NCBI GenBank assembly: GCA_028571685.1 | Contig: CM053162.1 | Span: 5,336,001-5,400,000, forward strand | Direction of reading: 5' to 3' | DNA: 64,000 nucleotides | Source of the DNA: Heterohyrax brucei | Lineage: Eukaryota; Chordata; Mammalia; Hyracoidea; Procaviidae | In this document: piece after piece, positions 54,256 through 64,000 of the stretch | Layout of the letters: every line of letters begins with the position of its first letter | How positions within the stretch are numbered: position 1 is the first letter of the stretch | The notes under the pieces: generated by a model | What the model saw: the letters and a program-made list of their open reading frames with translations, nothing else | What the model was told of the DNA's origin: nothing | Databases searched by the model: none | Program-made: the position numbers and the translations under genes

Positions 54256-56367
54256 GGTTTGGGGAGAAAAAGAAAAATCTCCCAAGCTCTTTTTCTAAAG
54301 AACCAAGGCAGAAGACTACATAAAGGAAATTTCAGAACATGTAGCCTCCAAGGCCCCACTCAACAGTAAAGCATTTTCAAAGTCCTCTGAAGAATTAATC
54401 GCCTTATGACTTTGGGTTCTCATGGTTGCTTACACTTTGGCTTGTGTTTTGTTCATATCGTCTTCTCTGTTCTTAGAATACACAGCACTGTATCTTGTGT
54501 CAGTTGCTGCCTAGTAAATGTTTGTTCAGACACACATGTCCCAGTCAGTGGGGACATTAGTTATAGCCTCTACATAGTTTGAAACTCTTCATTAACCAAA
54601 GAAAAACCACATGTCTGAAAGGAGTCATAGACTTGCTCCCCCAGAAACAAAACGGCTGATTCTGACACTTTCTCTTGCATTCCACCCTACGAAATATCCC
54701 CAATTCTAGCTTGAGATTTAGGTTTGTTTATATTTTTTTTCCCTGAGTCTTCCTTGTTAAGGAAACTACACCAAGCATTCCAATTCACTGTTTAGGAAGA
54801 CATTCTTCATAAAATTTCTTCTTGCAGAGACATCAAAAGCCACACACACGTGTTCATTTCCTGCTGATAATGTGTATGATTTTTATTCTCCAAATCCACA
54901 ATTTAAATCCCTGAAGGGGAATGAGTCAGAGAAAGCTGCCATTGCTTTTGGCTAATGGTAGCAGTGTAATCAGTTTTATTTTACCCAGCCTACAAAGTGT
55001 CAACATATTAGAAAAAAAATATGCAGACATTTCACATTCCATTCCTGATGAGGCTCCTTGTCACCACCTTGCACCTCACCCTCCTCTGCCTGAATCCTGA
55101 CATCTGCCTATTAGCCTAAGCATTTAGAGTTTGACCCTGAGCATACAGGGTATGCTGATATCAGCACAGACATGAGCTTCTAGTTCCACAGAGACTCAAG
55201 TCTCTTCTCTTCCAGGTTTGAGATGAGCTGATGGATTTGAATTAACTTCTAATATTAACATCTTAAGCACAAAGTAGATAATATTAGTCAGAACAAAACA
55301 AAGATGGCCACCATCCCCGCCTCTTTACCTGCTGTGCCACAAGCCTGGCTAATCTTACTTGTAAAACACAGTGCCATGTTTGGGGCCGTTAATTACAGAC
55401 AGTGGAGGGAAGGTTTCCTTTGAAGGGGAATGATGCGGCTTCAACAGCTAGCACTGCTGAAAATGAGCTCATGTTTCACCAATAGTGTAACACATACACT
55501 CTCTAATTAGATTTCCTTGCTCCTCTTTTAATCACCAAGAACATCATTATCCTTTTGGTTCCTCATTAGGAAGGTTACACAGTTCATAAAAACCTATCCA
55601 AATTTCAGAACAAAATTGTACTTTCTTGGGCTTCAGATATTTCATTGATCTCGCCATGCCATCATCAAGTTCAATTTGCCTGTGGATTCTTTTTTTTAAA
55701 GTGATTATCCTACCACCTGCCATTTTAGTAGAATTATACTACACACGCTACCCTTGCTGATGAACTGTGCCATACTTTTATTACAAATTTGGAAAGGAAA
55801 AACGGTGGCACATTCTAACACCTTGATCACTTGTAACATACACTCAATTTTTAAGCTCCCAAGTATCTCACAAGGCAAGATCTCATCTGTAAACTATGTT
55901 TCTGGGAGCTTTGTGCTGAGTCTGGACACTTTAATTCTCATTACCTGACACACAAGAGGGAGCTCAGCCACCTCTGAATGCTGTCACAACCTTATGGTTC
56001 CAGGGGCAGTAGGCTTGAAGTTCCCAGCGCTTTTTTTTTCAGGCATAGCCTAATATATTTTAAGGCTTCAATCAAATTTGCTTTTTAAAAATCTAGTGTT
56101 TAGTACATTTCATTTGCCAAAATAGTCTTTCAAAGGTGGACTTTCTTTTCTGTTTTTTTGGGTTTTTTTTAATTTATATATATTTATTTGTTGTCTTACC
56201 CCTGCTGAGCTTTGTATCTGGCCATATAATCCTCCCTCTCATCCACAGTACATGTACTGGTTGACTTTTATGCCATTTTGCCACGTATTAGACATGTATT
56301 TCAATCACTTCTGTCCATTTCCTCAGTGCACTGAAGACTAACTTGTTTTTCTCTGCACATTTATCCT
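54256..56367. other. OPCML: Repeat-poor intron, candidate conserved noncoding sequence
   Basis: Apart from a short L2-like end near 54450-54540, I recognise no repeat in 2.1 kb. Several TAATTA/TTAATTA and other homeodomain-type AT motifs (e.g. near 55390 and 55504) occur in otherwise complex sequence. No coding frame was recognised. Confidence 0.4.
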
Positions 56368-56530
56368 GGAATCCTAGTGGCATGGTGGTTAAGTGTTATG
56401 GCTGCAAACTAGAAAGTCGACAGTTTCAAATCCAGCAGGCATTCCTTAGAAACTTTCTGGGGCAATTCTACTCTGTATTGAAGGGTCACTGTGAGTCAGA
56501 ATCAATGCAGCAGGTAATGGGGTTGTCATT
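56368..56530 (+). mobile_element. AfroSINE, sense
   Basis: It has the head TGGAATCCTAGTGGCATGGT, body (TTCTGGGGCAATTCTACTCT) and tail GAGTCAGAATCAATGCAGCA. Confidence 0.88.
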
Positions 56531-57488
56531 TGCATGATCCTTTTAACTTTTAACTTCAAAGATGCTCAACTTCAGACATGAAGGAGTCAGTTGATTTTTA
56601 GCATTGACAAGGATGAAGGAGGAGAGCCTACAATAAGGACAAAGACATGACTACATGTACCTACTTTGAATTTGTCCCTGACAAATATTTGATTAAGCCT
56701 CATATTTGTAACAACCGTTTAATAGATTCCAATAATTGTTAACCATAAATGGAGATAGATTGTTTAAATGCAGCATTTGCCCAGAGAAAGAGTTGAGATT
56801 CTGAATACACTTCTTTTTAGAATGACTGGCCTTCTTTACATAGGTTTTTATCTGTGATTAGCAGTCATCCAGATCTTTCCCTGAGGAACTGGTTCACTTG
56901 CTTACTAACCAAGTTTGTTTTTCAGCTGGGTTTTGACAACTATCTTTGGGCACCTAGTATTTCAAAGGGTTTCCTTACTTAAAGCAGGTTTGCCACAAAA
57001 GGTACTATTTTAGGAATCATCCGTCACTGGCTGGTTTATAATTCACCTACTATTCAACACTTACTATACACTCAGTGATTAGACATATCATCTTGACTAA
57101 TCATCAGAGCAACTCTCAACCTCCCCTGATTTAATAGCTCAAGAAACTATCTCAAAGAAACTGACAGTCTTGTCCAAAGTACCCTGCTAGTAACTTTTGC
57201 AGAGGCAAATTCAAATTCAGTTCTCTCTGACTCTTAAATTCAATCTAAACAACAGCAGGGAATTCCTGAGTTAAAGCTATCCAAAAGTAGGGCATTCCTA
57301 AGATGAAAGAGATAACAGATCACTTGTTCCACGTGGCTTTCTTCTCAGAATCGTTTACAATTGTTTTCTTGATTTAATTACAAAGGCTAGGACAGAGGAT
57401 ATGCTAGTATTATATTAGAGTATAAGCTCTTTGAACATAGAAACCATGTTCGTCTTTCTCTCTAAAAAACACAGCCAGGCACACAGTA
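56531..57488. other. OPCML: Intronic sequence with a MIR-like relic and an L2-like end
   Basis: A MIR-like core may lie at about 57030-57250. An L2-like end lies at 57414-57488 (GAGTATAAGCTCTTTGAACA, AGCCAGGCACACAGTACC), directly followed by a SINE. Confidence 0.4.
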
Positions 57489-57682
57489 CCAAAAACCAAA
57501 CCCAACTCACTGCCACTGAGTTGATGTTGACTCTGCAGAACAAAGTAAACTGTCCCACAGTGTTTTCAAGGTTGAAATCTTTACGCAAACAGACTGCCAC
57601 ATCTTTACCTTTGTGGAGCAACTGGTAGGTTGAAATTGCTGACCTTTTGGTTAGCAGCACAGTTCTTAATCACTTCACCACT
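57489..57682 (-). mobile_element. AfroSINE, antisense, with extra middle segment
   Basis: AAAAACCAAACCCAACTCAC to TCTTAATCACTTCACCACTG. It is about 40 bp longer than its neighbours because of additional sequence around 57575-57610. Confidence 0.85.
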
Positions 57683-57686
57683 GGAC

Positions 57687-58230
57687 ACATGATAGCTGCC
57701 TCTTAGTCATCCAGTGCTTCTATAACAGAAATACTGCAAGTGGATGACCCTAACAAAGAGTTTGTCTCCTTACACTCCTGTGGGCTACAACTCCAATTTC
57801 AAGGCATAAGCTTCAGAGGAAGCCTTTCTCTGTAGGCTCTGGAGAAAGGTCCCTTTAACTTTGGTCTGAGAGCATCTCAGTGCAGGAAACTTAGGGCCAA
57901 AGGACATGCTCTGCTTCCAGATCTGCTTTCTTGGTGGTATGAGGATCTGTCTGATTGCTTCTCTGTCCTTTTATCTCTTAAAGAATAAAAGGTGGTACAT
58001 GTCACATCCCAGGAAAACTCCCTTTATATGGAATCAGGGAGATGTTATGGTCTCCATATAGTCCTCTTGAACACAATCCAATCTTGCCCTGTTAACTACA
58101 GGCAGAGACTAGGATTTACAACAGAAAAATCACACAATAGAGGACAATCACGCAAGACTGGGGATCAGAACCCATCCAGGTTGCTACACAGATTTTTTTC
58201 TGGGAAACAATTCAACCCACAACATCGCCC
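57687..58230 (-). mobile_element. MaLR/ERVL-like LTR, antisense
   Basis: Read on the minus strand it follows an LTR pattern that I recall as frequent in elephant. It begins near 58230 (GTTGTGGGTTGAATTGTTTC) and passes TATAAAGGGAG- and AAAGCAGATCTGG-type phrases. It ends near TGTTATAGAAGCACTGGATG at about 57727. No internal region is present. Confidence 0.5.
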
Positions 58231-59840
58231 ACTAAATATCTGTTGAGTGTATGACTGTGACTATCATGAGGTAACTGCAAGGCTAGCTTCCCCTGCAGGA
58301 GATCTTGGCCCCGGTTTTTCTTTCAGCCCATCTTTCTTCAAACTCTTATTCTTTAACCAGTTGCGTTTGAGGGCCAGCTTTCTATAGATGGCTGTAACTG
58401 AAAAATCTGTCTTAAATTTATGAATCCTAGATTCTACATTTAAGGTCTAAACTAACATTTTCTTTCTGTTAAGAAAAAGAAAAAGAAAAAACTCCAGTTG
58501 AAGTACGGATACTGTTTACTGAAATTACAACTAGTTTTATCTTAGGTACCAGTAGCTGGAGAAAACTATGAAGTTCTTATCTGAAGAAATCATGGTACAG
58601 GAAAGTCATGCTCAACCTGACATCTAAAGACCTGTTTTCAAACTTTAGTGCTGCCACTTCTCAGCTTAGAGTCCCTTCAATACCGTGTACTCCCCTATAG
58701 AGGTGAAGACTGCCTATAACACAAAGTGGCTCTATAGATTCATGGAGACAATTTCTGCAAAGGTATATGCCAGCATAACAGCCAAACATGAGCTTAAGTC
58801 ATCACGGGGCTACAGCAATTACCTAAACAGCAAGATTTATCCTTTCTTCTATAATAAGGCCTAAGAAGTGTTTGCCAATGTCACGTTGCAACCTAAGCAT
58901 ACAAAAACCCAGGTGGAAGAGATCTGACTCAGATGCATTCTTTTCCTCATTTCCAGGCAATCTATGTTACTGTAAAGATGCAATTAAACAATTGACTCAT
59001 GGCTGGTAGCCTTAGTCTCACACTCCTGCAGCCTGCAGAGGTGTATATGAGTCACTTGCTTCCTGCTCCAGCCGAAGCCCAGGAGTCTTTTCTGCAGCCT
59101 CCACTATACTAGTTTCCGAAGGGTTCCTCCATCGCCTTTAATTTGTAAGACAGGAACATGGGGCCATAAGTAAGACCAGTGGGAAGCAAGTCGGCTCCAA
59201 TCCCAGAAAAGGCAAGATTGATTGTAGTCAAGAGAAGAGAAGCTCTGCTTGTAGATGTTTGGGGCTCAGTTGCCAAGTCTCAGATATGTCTAGGATCTGA
59301 ATGAGAAAAACCATGCTAGTTTTAATCCATGTCATGGTGTATTAATTAACTCCCAGCCTGGAAGTTACTTTGGCAGTAAATTGCCATACCATCTGATGTT
59401 ATAAAGCAGGTGTTCATTACACCCACTAAAGAATAAAAGTCACTAAAGCTGTATTAAAAATGGGACTAAAGCAGGCAGACTTGAGTGGACAGGAATGCGT
59501 CGTGCCTTCCTGCTGTCTCAAGGGGAGATGGTATATAGAGGTGCAAAAACTTTGAGTAGTGGTGGTTTTATACTGACTTGATTTCGCACTGACTTGGGAA
59601 GGCTGTCTGGCTGTTCACCAGCTGTTTGTCTTAGCACTAGATGTGGTTTCTGTTCATGCAGTAGCTTAGACTACTTAGAAACCATCAAGCCTGATTTCCA
59701 TGTATCTTGCAGGTGGGATATCCAAGGCACAGACAGGGGCAGCAGAGTCACAGATAAAAATCAGGTCTCAAGATTGCCAGTCTACTGTTCCTGTCGTTGC
59801 AGGAGCGACATGCACAAACGATTCTTTTCTTTAGAGTGAA
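58231..59840. other. OPCML: Intronic sequence, nothing recognised
   Basis: About 1.6 kb of apparently single-copy sequence. A purine-rich AAAGAAAAAG stretch lies near 58473-58490. Confidence 0.4.
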
Positions 59841-60085
59841 GAGCGTGCTGTAACCAAGGGCACACACCCTAGAGCACAGTGTCTGAGTTTTAATCCAGCT
59901 CCAGATGTGTATGTTGTATGACCACAGGTGAGTTACTCACCTGCCCTGTTCCTCAGTTTCCCAATCACAACATGGGAATGATAATAGTATCTAGCTTTAA
60001 GGTTTGATGCGAAGACTAAATGAGCTGATGTATGCTTAGCATTGAGAATCATGCTTGCCATGCAGAAAGTGCAATATAAATGGTT
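59841..60085 (+). mobile_element. MIR SINE
   Basis: MIR order is clear: GTGTCTGAGTTTTAATCCAG, GAGTTACTCACCTGCCCTGT, CCTCAGTTTCCCAATCACAA, GGGAATGATAATAGTATCTA, then GCAATATAAATGGTTACC. Confidence 0.78.
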
Positions 60086-61659
60086 ACCTTCATTATCATC
60101 CTAGAGAGCTTGTATATTTGCTAAGTCACTGTTGTGCTGTATAATCCTTGGAACAAAGGGCTGAAGCTGATCTATGGCTGGAATCCTCTAGCTGATCAGC
60201 ACAGACGTCTCATAGCAACTGATGTTTGCACTCAGCCACACATCACCAGAAATACCCATTTCTCTTTATGACTGTCTCCTTATCTCTCCTTGCTTCACCC
60301 TTTTATGATTTTCTTTCCTTACATATATTTTCCTCCTCATCTTTCTTTAGTTATATCTGACCTTGTACTGATAGCCTGGCATTCACAGAAATGCTAATTC
60401 CACTGGTAGAACTTGAAAAAAACATGATTCCTACACTAAAGACTTTTATCTTTCTAGAGTGGAGAATATTAGAGATTCAATTATTTCTAAAGTCAAACCA
60501 GCATAATAAATTAGATTACTTTAGTACACATACATATATGCACCTATATATGTACATATAATTTGTTTACAGTAAGTATATACATATGCAATATATATAT
60601 ATACACCCATGCATTTAAACACACGAAAACTATTTTTTAAGAATCAAATGGTCCCTATAAAACTGCATTATCCATTTCTTTATGAGTTCATTTAAAAATC
60701 AAACTCATTCAAATTTTGCAGAAGATAATTACATAATGTGGACAATGACCTTGAGCTTCAACTTTGGGCATTTCCTATTTAGTCCGTTCTGTAGTCCAAC
60801 ATGATTCCTTAGGATCTGTGGCTGGGCTAGTGGAGGCTCCAGAGGCAGGCTAATTTTCCTACATATTGAAGTGTCCCATACGAGCCATAGCACTGCTCTA
60901 GGACCCTAATGCTTCCCTCGTGGGTAAAGCCTACAACAAAATGCACAACCATAAGAGCAAGGTCCTCAAGCTGTCAAATAAAACGGAGATTTTACCTAAC
61001 AGAAGCATTGTGTATAGAGAAAATGAGTAGAAGGAAAACATCCATGTTGAAATTCCTGGACTAGGGACAGTCTGGCTGTTCACTACTGAAGGGAGAAACC
61101 TGTACATTTCCAAGCAAAAGTTTAGCATCTGCACCCCTCCTAGGTGAGGCATGGGTCCACATCATCAGGTGGATGGCTGGCCACCAGACTTGGATCCTGT
61201 GCGCTCAGATAACACACTGCCTCATCTTCAGAGCAGCCATACATATTTAAAGTATGACAGTACAGTCATAAGGAAGGTGGTGATGTCTTGGCTTGGAATG
61301 GTAGAAGCAGCATAATCTAGTTCTACAATTCTGACCACTGGTTACAGATCTGGCAGGTGGACCTCTTGGCAGCTTTTCCTCTCTGGGCTATAACCAATTC
61401 TACTTTCTCTGGGATTGTATTTGCTTTCTGTCCACTCATCGTTTTTTATTACTCTATGTTGTTGTGGCTTGCAAGTAAAGGTGGTGGAGGAACCCAGAGA
61501 CAGAGTTAGCCATTAATACGTCTGTCTTGGGCCCTCTGAGCAAGGTAGGGCAACCGCACTTCACAAGATTTGTCTTTTGGGAGCTTAATGTATAGTGAAG
61601 TGGGTGCACACTTGTGTTTCTGTGGAATTATTTCACAACAAGATGTGGATGAGCCATTA
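60086..61659. other. OPCML: Intronic sequence with an AT-rich simple repeat
   Basis: A TATA/CATA-rich segment lies at about 60524-60606. The rest is unrecognised. Confidence 0.5.
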
Positions 61660-61840
61660 AAGCCAAACCAAACCCACTACCATTGAGTAGATTCTGACTC
61701 ATAGTGACTCTATAGAACAAAGTAGAACTCCTCCATAGAGTTTCCAAGGAGCACCTGGTGGATTTGAACTACCAACCTTCCGGTTAGCAGATGCAATGCT
61801 TAACCTCTATGCCACTAGGTTTCTGGATGATCCACCAGGG
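61660..61840 (-). mobile_element. AfroSINE, antisense, with a 20-bp duplication at its 5' end
   Basis: It runs from AAAGCCAAACCAAACCCACT through CCATAGAGTTTCCAAGGAGC to ATGCTTAACCTCTATGCCAC. The last stretch is duplicated: CCACTAGGTTTCTGGATGAT at 61812-61831 and a near copy starting CCACCAGGG at 61832-61852. Confidence 0.85.
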
Positions 61841-61852
61841 TTTCTGGATGAT

Positions 61853-62544
61853 GCAAAAGGAAAACAAAAGTAAAGAGAGGACTCCTTCAGGCAGATCGCT
61901 GCATGTCCTTTTGGACTAGGCACGCCCATTTGGAGAGGCATTGATGACCACTGGAGTGAACACAAGCACAGTTGTTAAAATTCTAGAGGACACAGACTCA
62001 TTTTTTCTCAGCCATTTCAAGGGCAGCCTCCATGATACCTAAGGCACATATGCCAAGTGGAAAAAAACTTCCACATTAGAATCTAGCTTCCTGCTGCTCA
62101 CAAAATGTCTTTGTTCCTCTCCCCTTCACCTGCTGCTGGCACTGTGGATCCTCTCTGTCCTTCTTGCCTTTTTCCCTTGTCCTTTTCTGTGCCAGGCATA
62201 ATTTGAGGTACAGTTCTTGAACTAGCCATCAGATTCTGCCACATTTGTCCCTGTCAATTGCCCTAACATTTTGGTCCATATGTGACCTAGCTCAGCATCC
62301 TAGTCTACCACTTAAATGCAATGATTTATAGGCTGCAGTGTTCAAGGCATACTAGACATTTGACCCTTAGGGTTTCTAAGTGCATTCCACTGGGCGCTTC
62401 CCATTCTCCCTCTGGGAAGCATGAGTGGTATAGGGTGGGAGATGGGGGAATGCTATCACGGAAGCATGTTTGTCCATCTGATTTGTGGTGGATAATTGTG
62501 TGAACTTCTTATTGCTAATAGCCTGTCTCTCTCTCCCTGCACAG
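61853..62544. other. OPCML: Last part of the OPCML intron
   Basis: Single-copy-looking sequence with no recognised element. It ends in a pyrimidine tract and CACAG at the terminal exon. Confidence 0.5.
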
Positions 62545-62645
62545 GGCCTGGAGCAGTCATTGATGGTGTAAACTCTGCCTCTAGAGTGCTGGCCTGTCTC
62601 TGGCTAGTAGTGATCCTCTTTGCCCACTTCTTCATCAAGTTTTGA
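62545..62645 (+). CDS. OPCML: OPCML terminal coding exon: GPI-anchor signal and stop
   Basis: The acceptor is a pyrimidine-rich tract ending in CACAG (AG 62543-62544). The exon completes a Gly codon and reads PGAVIDGVNSASRVLACL, then WLVVILFAHFFIKF, with a TGA stop at 62643-62645. The layout is a GPI signal: a small-residue cleavage region (GVNSAS, probable attachment at the Asn as in other IgLONs), a short spacer, and a hydrophobic tail that is removed on transfer to the anchor. The tail differs from the human one as I recall it (VVILF in place of SGTLL) but keeps its hydrophobicity and length. It accepts either the canonical exon at 45006-45157 or the microexon, both of which leave a G. The intron before it is 17.4 kb (16.6 kb from the microexon). 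Confidence 0.95.
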
Positions 62646-64000
62646 TAAGAAACCATAGGTCTTCCGAGCAACACATGCTTCTCCGCACTGCAGACTTTAT
62701 ACTGTGGAGGGCAAACCAGTTTGGGCTTTTTCATTTGTTTCTGATCTTGTTTTACTTTGTTTTGGTTTGGTTGTTTGACTTTTTTGCCAGCTTGAATGAA
62801 TGGGGTTTGGGAGGGTGGGCAGGGTTCTACTATGTGTAGGATAATCATTCATTGGTGTGTTTGAAATTGGAATCTGCTACCTTGGCCTTCCTTTTTCTTT
62901 GATTTTATCCCCATCATAACCACTATCACTTCCATACATACCGAACCATGCATTCCATTTGGGCAAAAAACATGCTTCGTGATAAACACCCTGAAGACAT
63001 AACTTGACTTATAATGTAGTTCACATCAAGAGTTACATCTATGTCTCCTATTATTTGTGTCTTATAAGATTTGGACCATTTCCTGATTCTAATGTACATA
63101 TCCCTCCTCCAAGTTTATTATTATCTAATTACCTTAGAGTTCATATCTTTTCTCTCTGGGAATTTACCTCAATATAGCTATATGCACATACATATGTATA
63201 TGTAAGATTTTGTCATCTTATCTAGCCACTCTGCCCTATCTGCTTCCTCTAGTAACTACAGGGATTAAGGGCATGAAGCTCAGCCTGCTAGGCAAAACTA
63301 AAAATGTGGAAGTCATGACCAAAAATGAGACAGGCATCTTAAAGACAGAATTTATCTTTAAAACAATGCTGGCCAACTCATAAACATGATCAGCAAACGG
63401 TTGATTTTTTAAGCTTTATCAAAATAAGCACATGGCTATCCATCTACTCAACTTTCTGAGGTATCCTTCCTTCCAATCATCTACCTGCCTGTCTTCCTCT
63501 CTAGCAGTCAATTACTCTATTGAGCCATCAATGTAATTATCTAATGCTTCTTGATACAGGTTTCTCCTCACTACTCACTATCTGTTCATTACCATATTAA
63601 TCACTAATCAGATTATATTGATCCCACTCTATTTCTCCTCTACCATCAGGAAACATTGGTATCTTCAGATTTACCTACTAACTTCCCTTGTGAAAGCCAG
63701 TGGTCTCACAGGCTAATAGCAAAGAAAAGCAATACCCAGTGCCATGGACTCTTTGAGTCCGCTCCGAGAGGGCTTGGTTAATTGAGGAAGTAAAGTACCC
63801 GCCTGCTGATCAGTTACTTGCCATTCCCGAAACAGATCATCCCAAGAAAAGACTTGATCTGTACTTTGTTTTTCCTTTCTCACGTCATGGACCAAGATAT
63901 CAACTTTCATGCTTCTTCCAGCTGTTCAAGAAAGTGCATGTCAGCAACCTATGGACTTACTCCATGACTGGCTATCCTTAATAGCAAGATTTCAGGGAAA
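62646..64000 (+). other. OPCML: OPCML 3' UTR (presumed, continues beyond window)
   Basis: This is the sequence directly after the OPCML stop codon. I see no splice-like break, no interspersed repeat and no AATAAA in the 1355 bases to the window end, which fits a long 3' UTR whose polyadenylation site lies further on. A T/G-rich stretch (about 62720-62790) is a possible U-rich regulatory element. The open frames here on either strand have no recognisable content. Confidence 0.55.

Noticed and set aside
1..64000. A novel multi-gene biological system
   Set aside because: All recognisable coding sequence is OPCML or decayed mobile elements; no other conserved or clustered gene set is visible.

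Overview
This is a stretch of mammalian nuclear genome, almost certainly from an afrotherian and most like an elephant. Three repeat families, recognised from memory and not from a database, point that way: tRNA-derived SINEs of the AfroSINE type in both orientations, a BovB/RTE-type LINE with the 3' end characteristic of paenungulates, and L1 copies with 3' UTRs of the kind I associate with elephant. No bacterial, plasmid or phage feature is present.

The only protein-coding gene I can support is the 3' part of OPCML (opioid-binding cell adhesion molecule, IgLON family) on the + strand. Its exons lie at 43545-43682 (C-terminal half of Ig domain 2), 44103-44223 and 45006-45157 (Ig domain 3), and 62545-62645 (GPI-anchor signal and stop codon). 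A 27-nt microexon at 45926-45952 would insert nine residues before the GPI signal. All splice sites and phases agree. The exons for the signal peptide, Ig1 and the first half of Ig2 lie upstream of the window, so bases 1-43544 are intron. The 3' UTR starts at 62646 and probably runs past the window end.

The upstream intron is about half L1 and RTE. From left to right it holds: a mariner fragment and an RTE insertion with a twin-priming inversion (1-1963); an L1 that is also twin-primed (about 4830-11869), whose inverted arm carries a 1180-bp solo retroviral LTR with a 6-bp target duplication; a central stretch of mostly single-copy DNA with SINEs, a MER20, MER5A-like pieces and a MaLR/ERVL-like LTR (12-29 kb); and a 12.4-kb nest (29085-41495) in which an RTE is split by stacked L1 insertions and then trimmed by one deletion. 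A last L1 3' end lies at 42050-42872.

From 42.9 kb onward, around and after the exons, I see no L1 or RTE. The repeats there are SINEs, MIR/L2 relics, a fold-back mariner copy (49150-49716), LTR-like pieces and a head-to-head SINE pair (53914-54255). The 54.3-56.4 kb stretch is repeat-poor and may hold conserved noncoding sequence.

I found no undescribed gene system. The observations most worth checking are the OPCML microexon with its neuronal-type splicing context, the LTR/L1 insertion history, the RTE 61-bp tandem units and the fold-back mariner.
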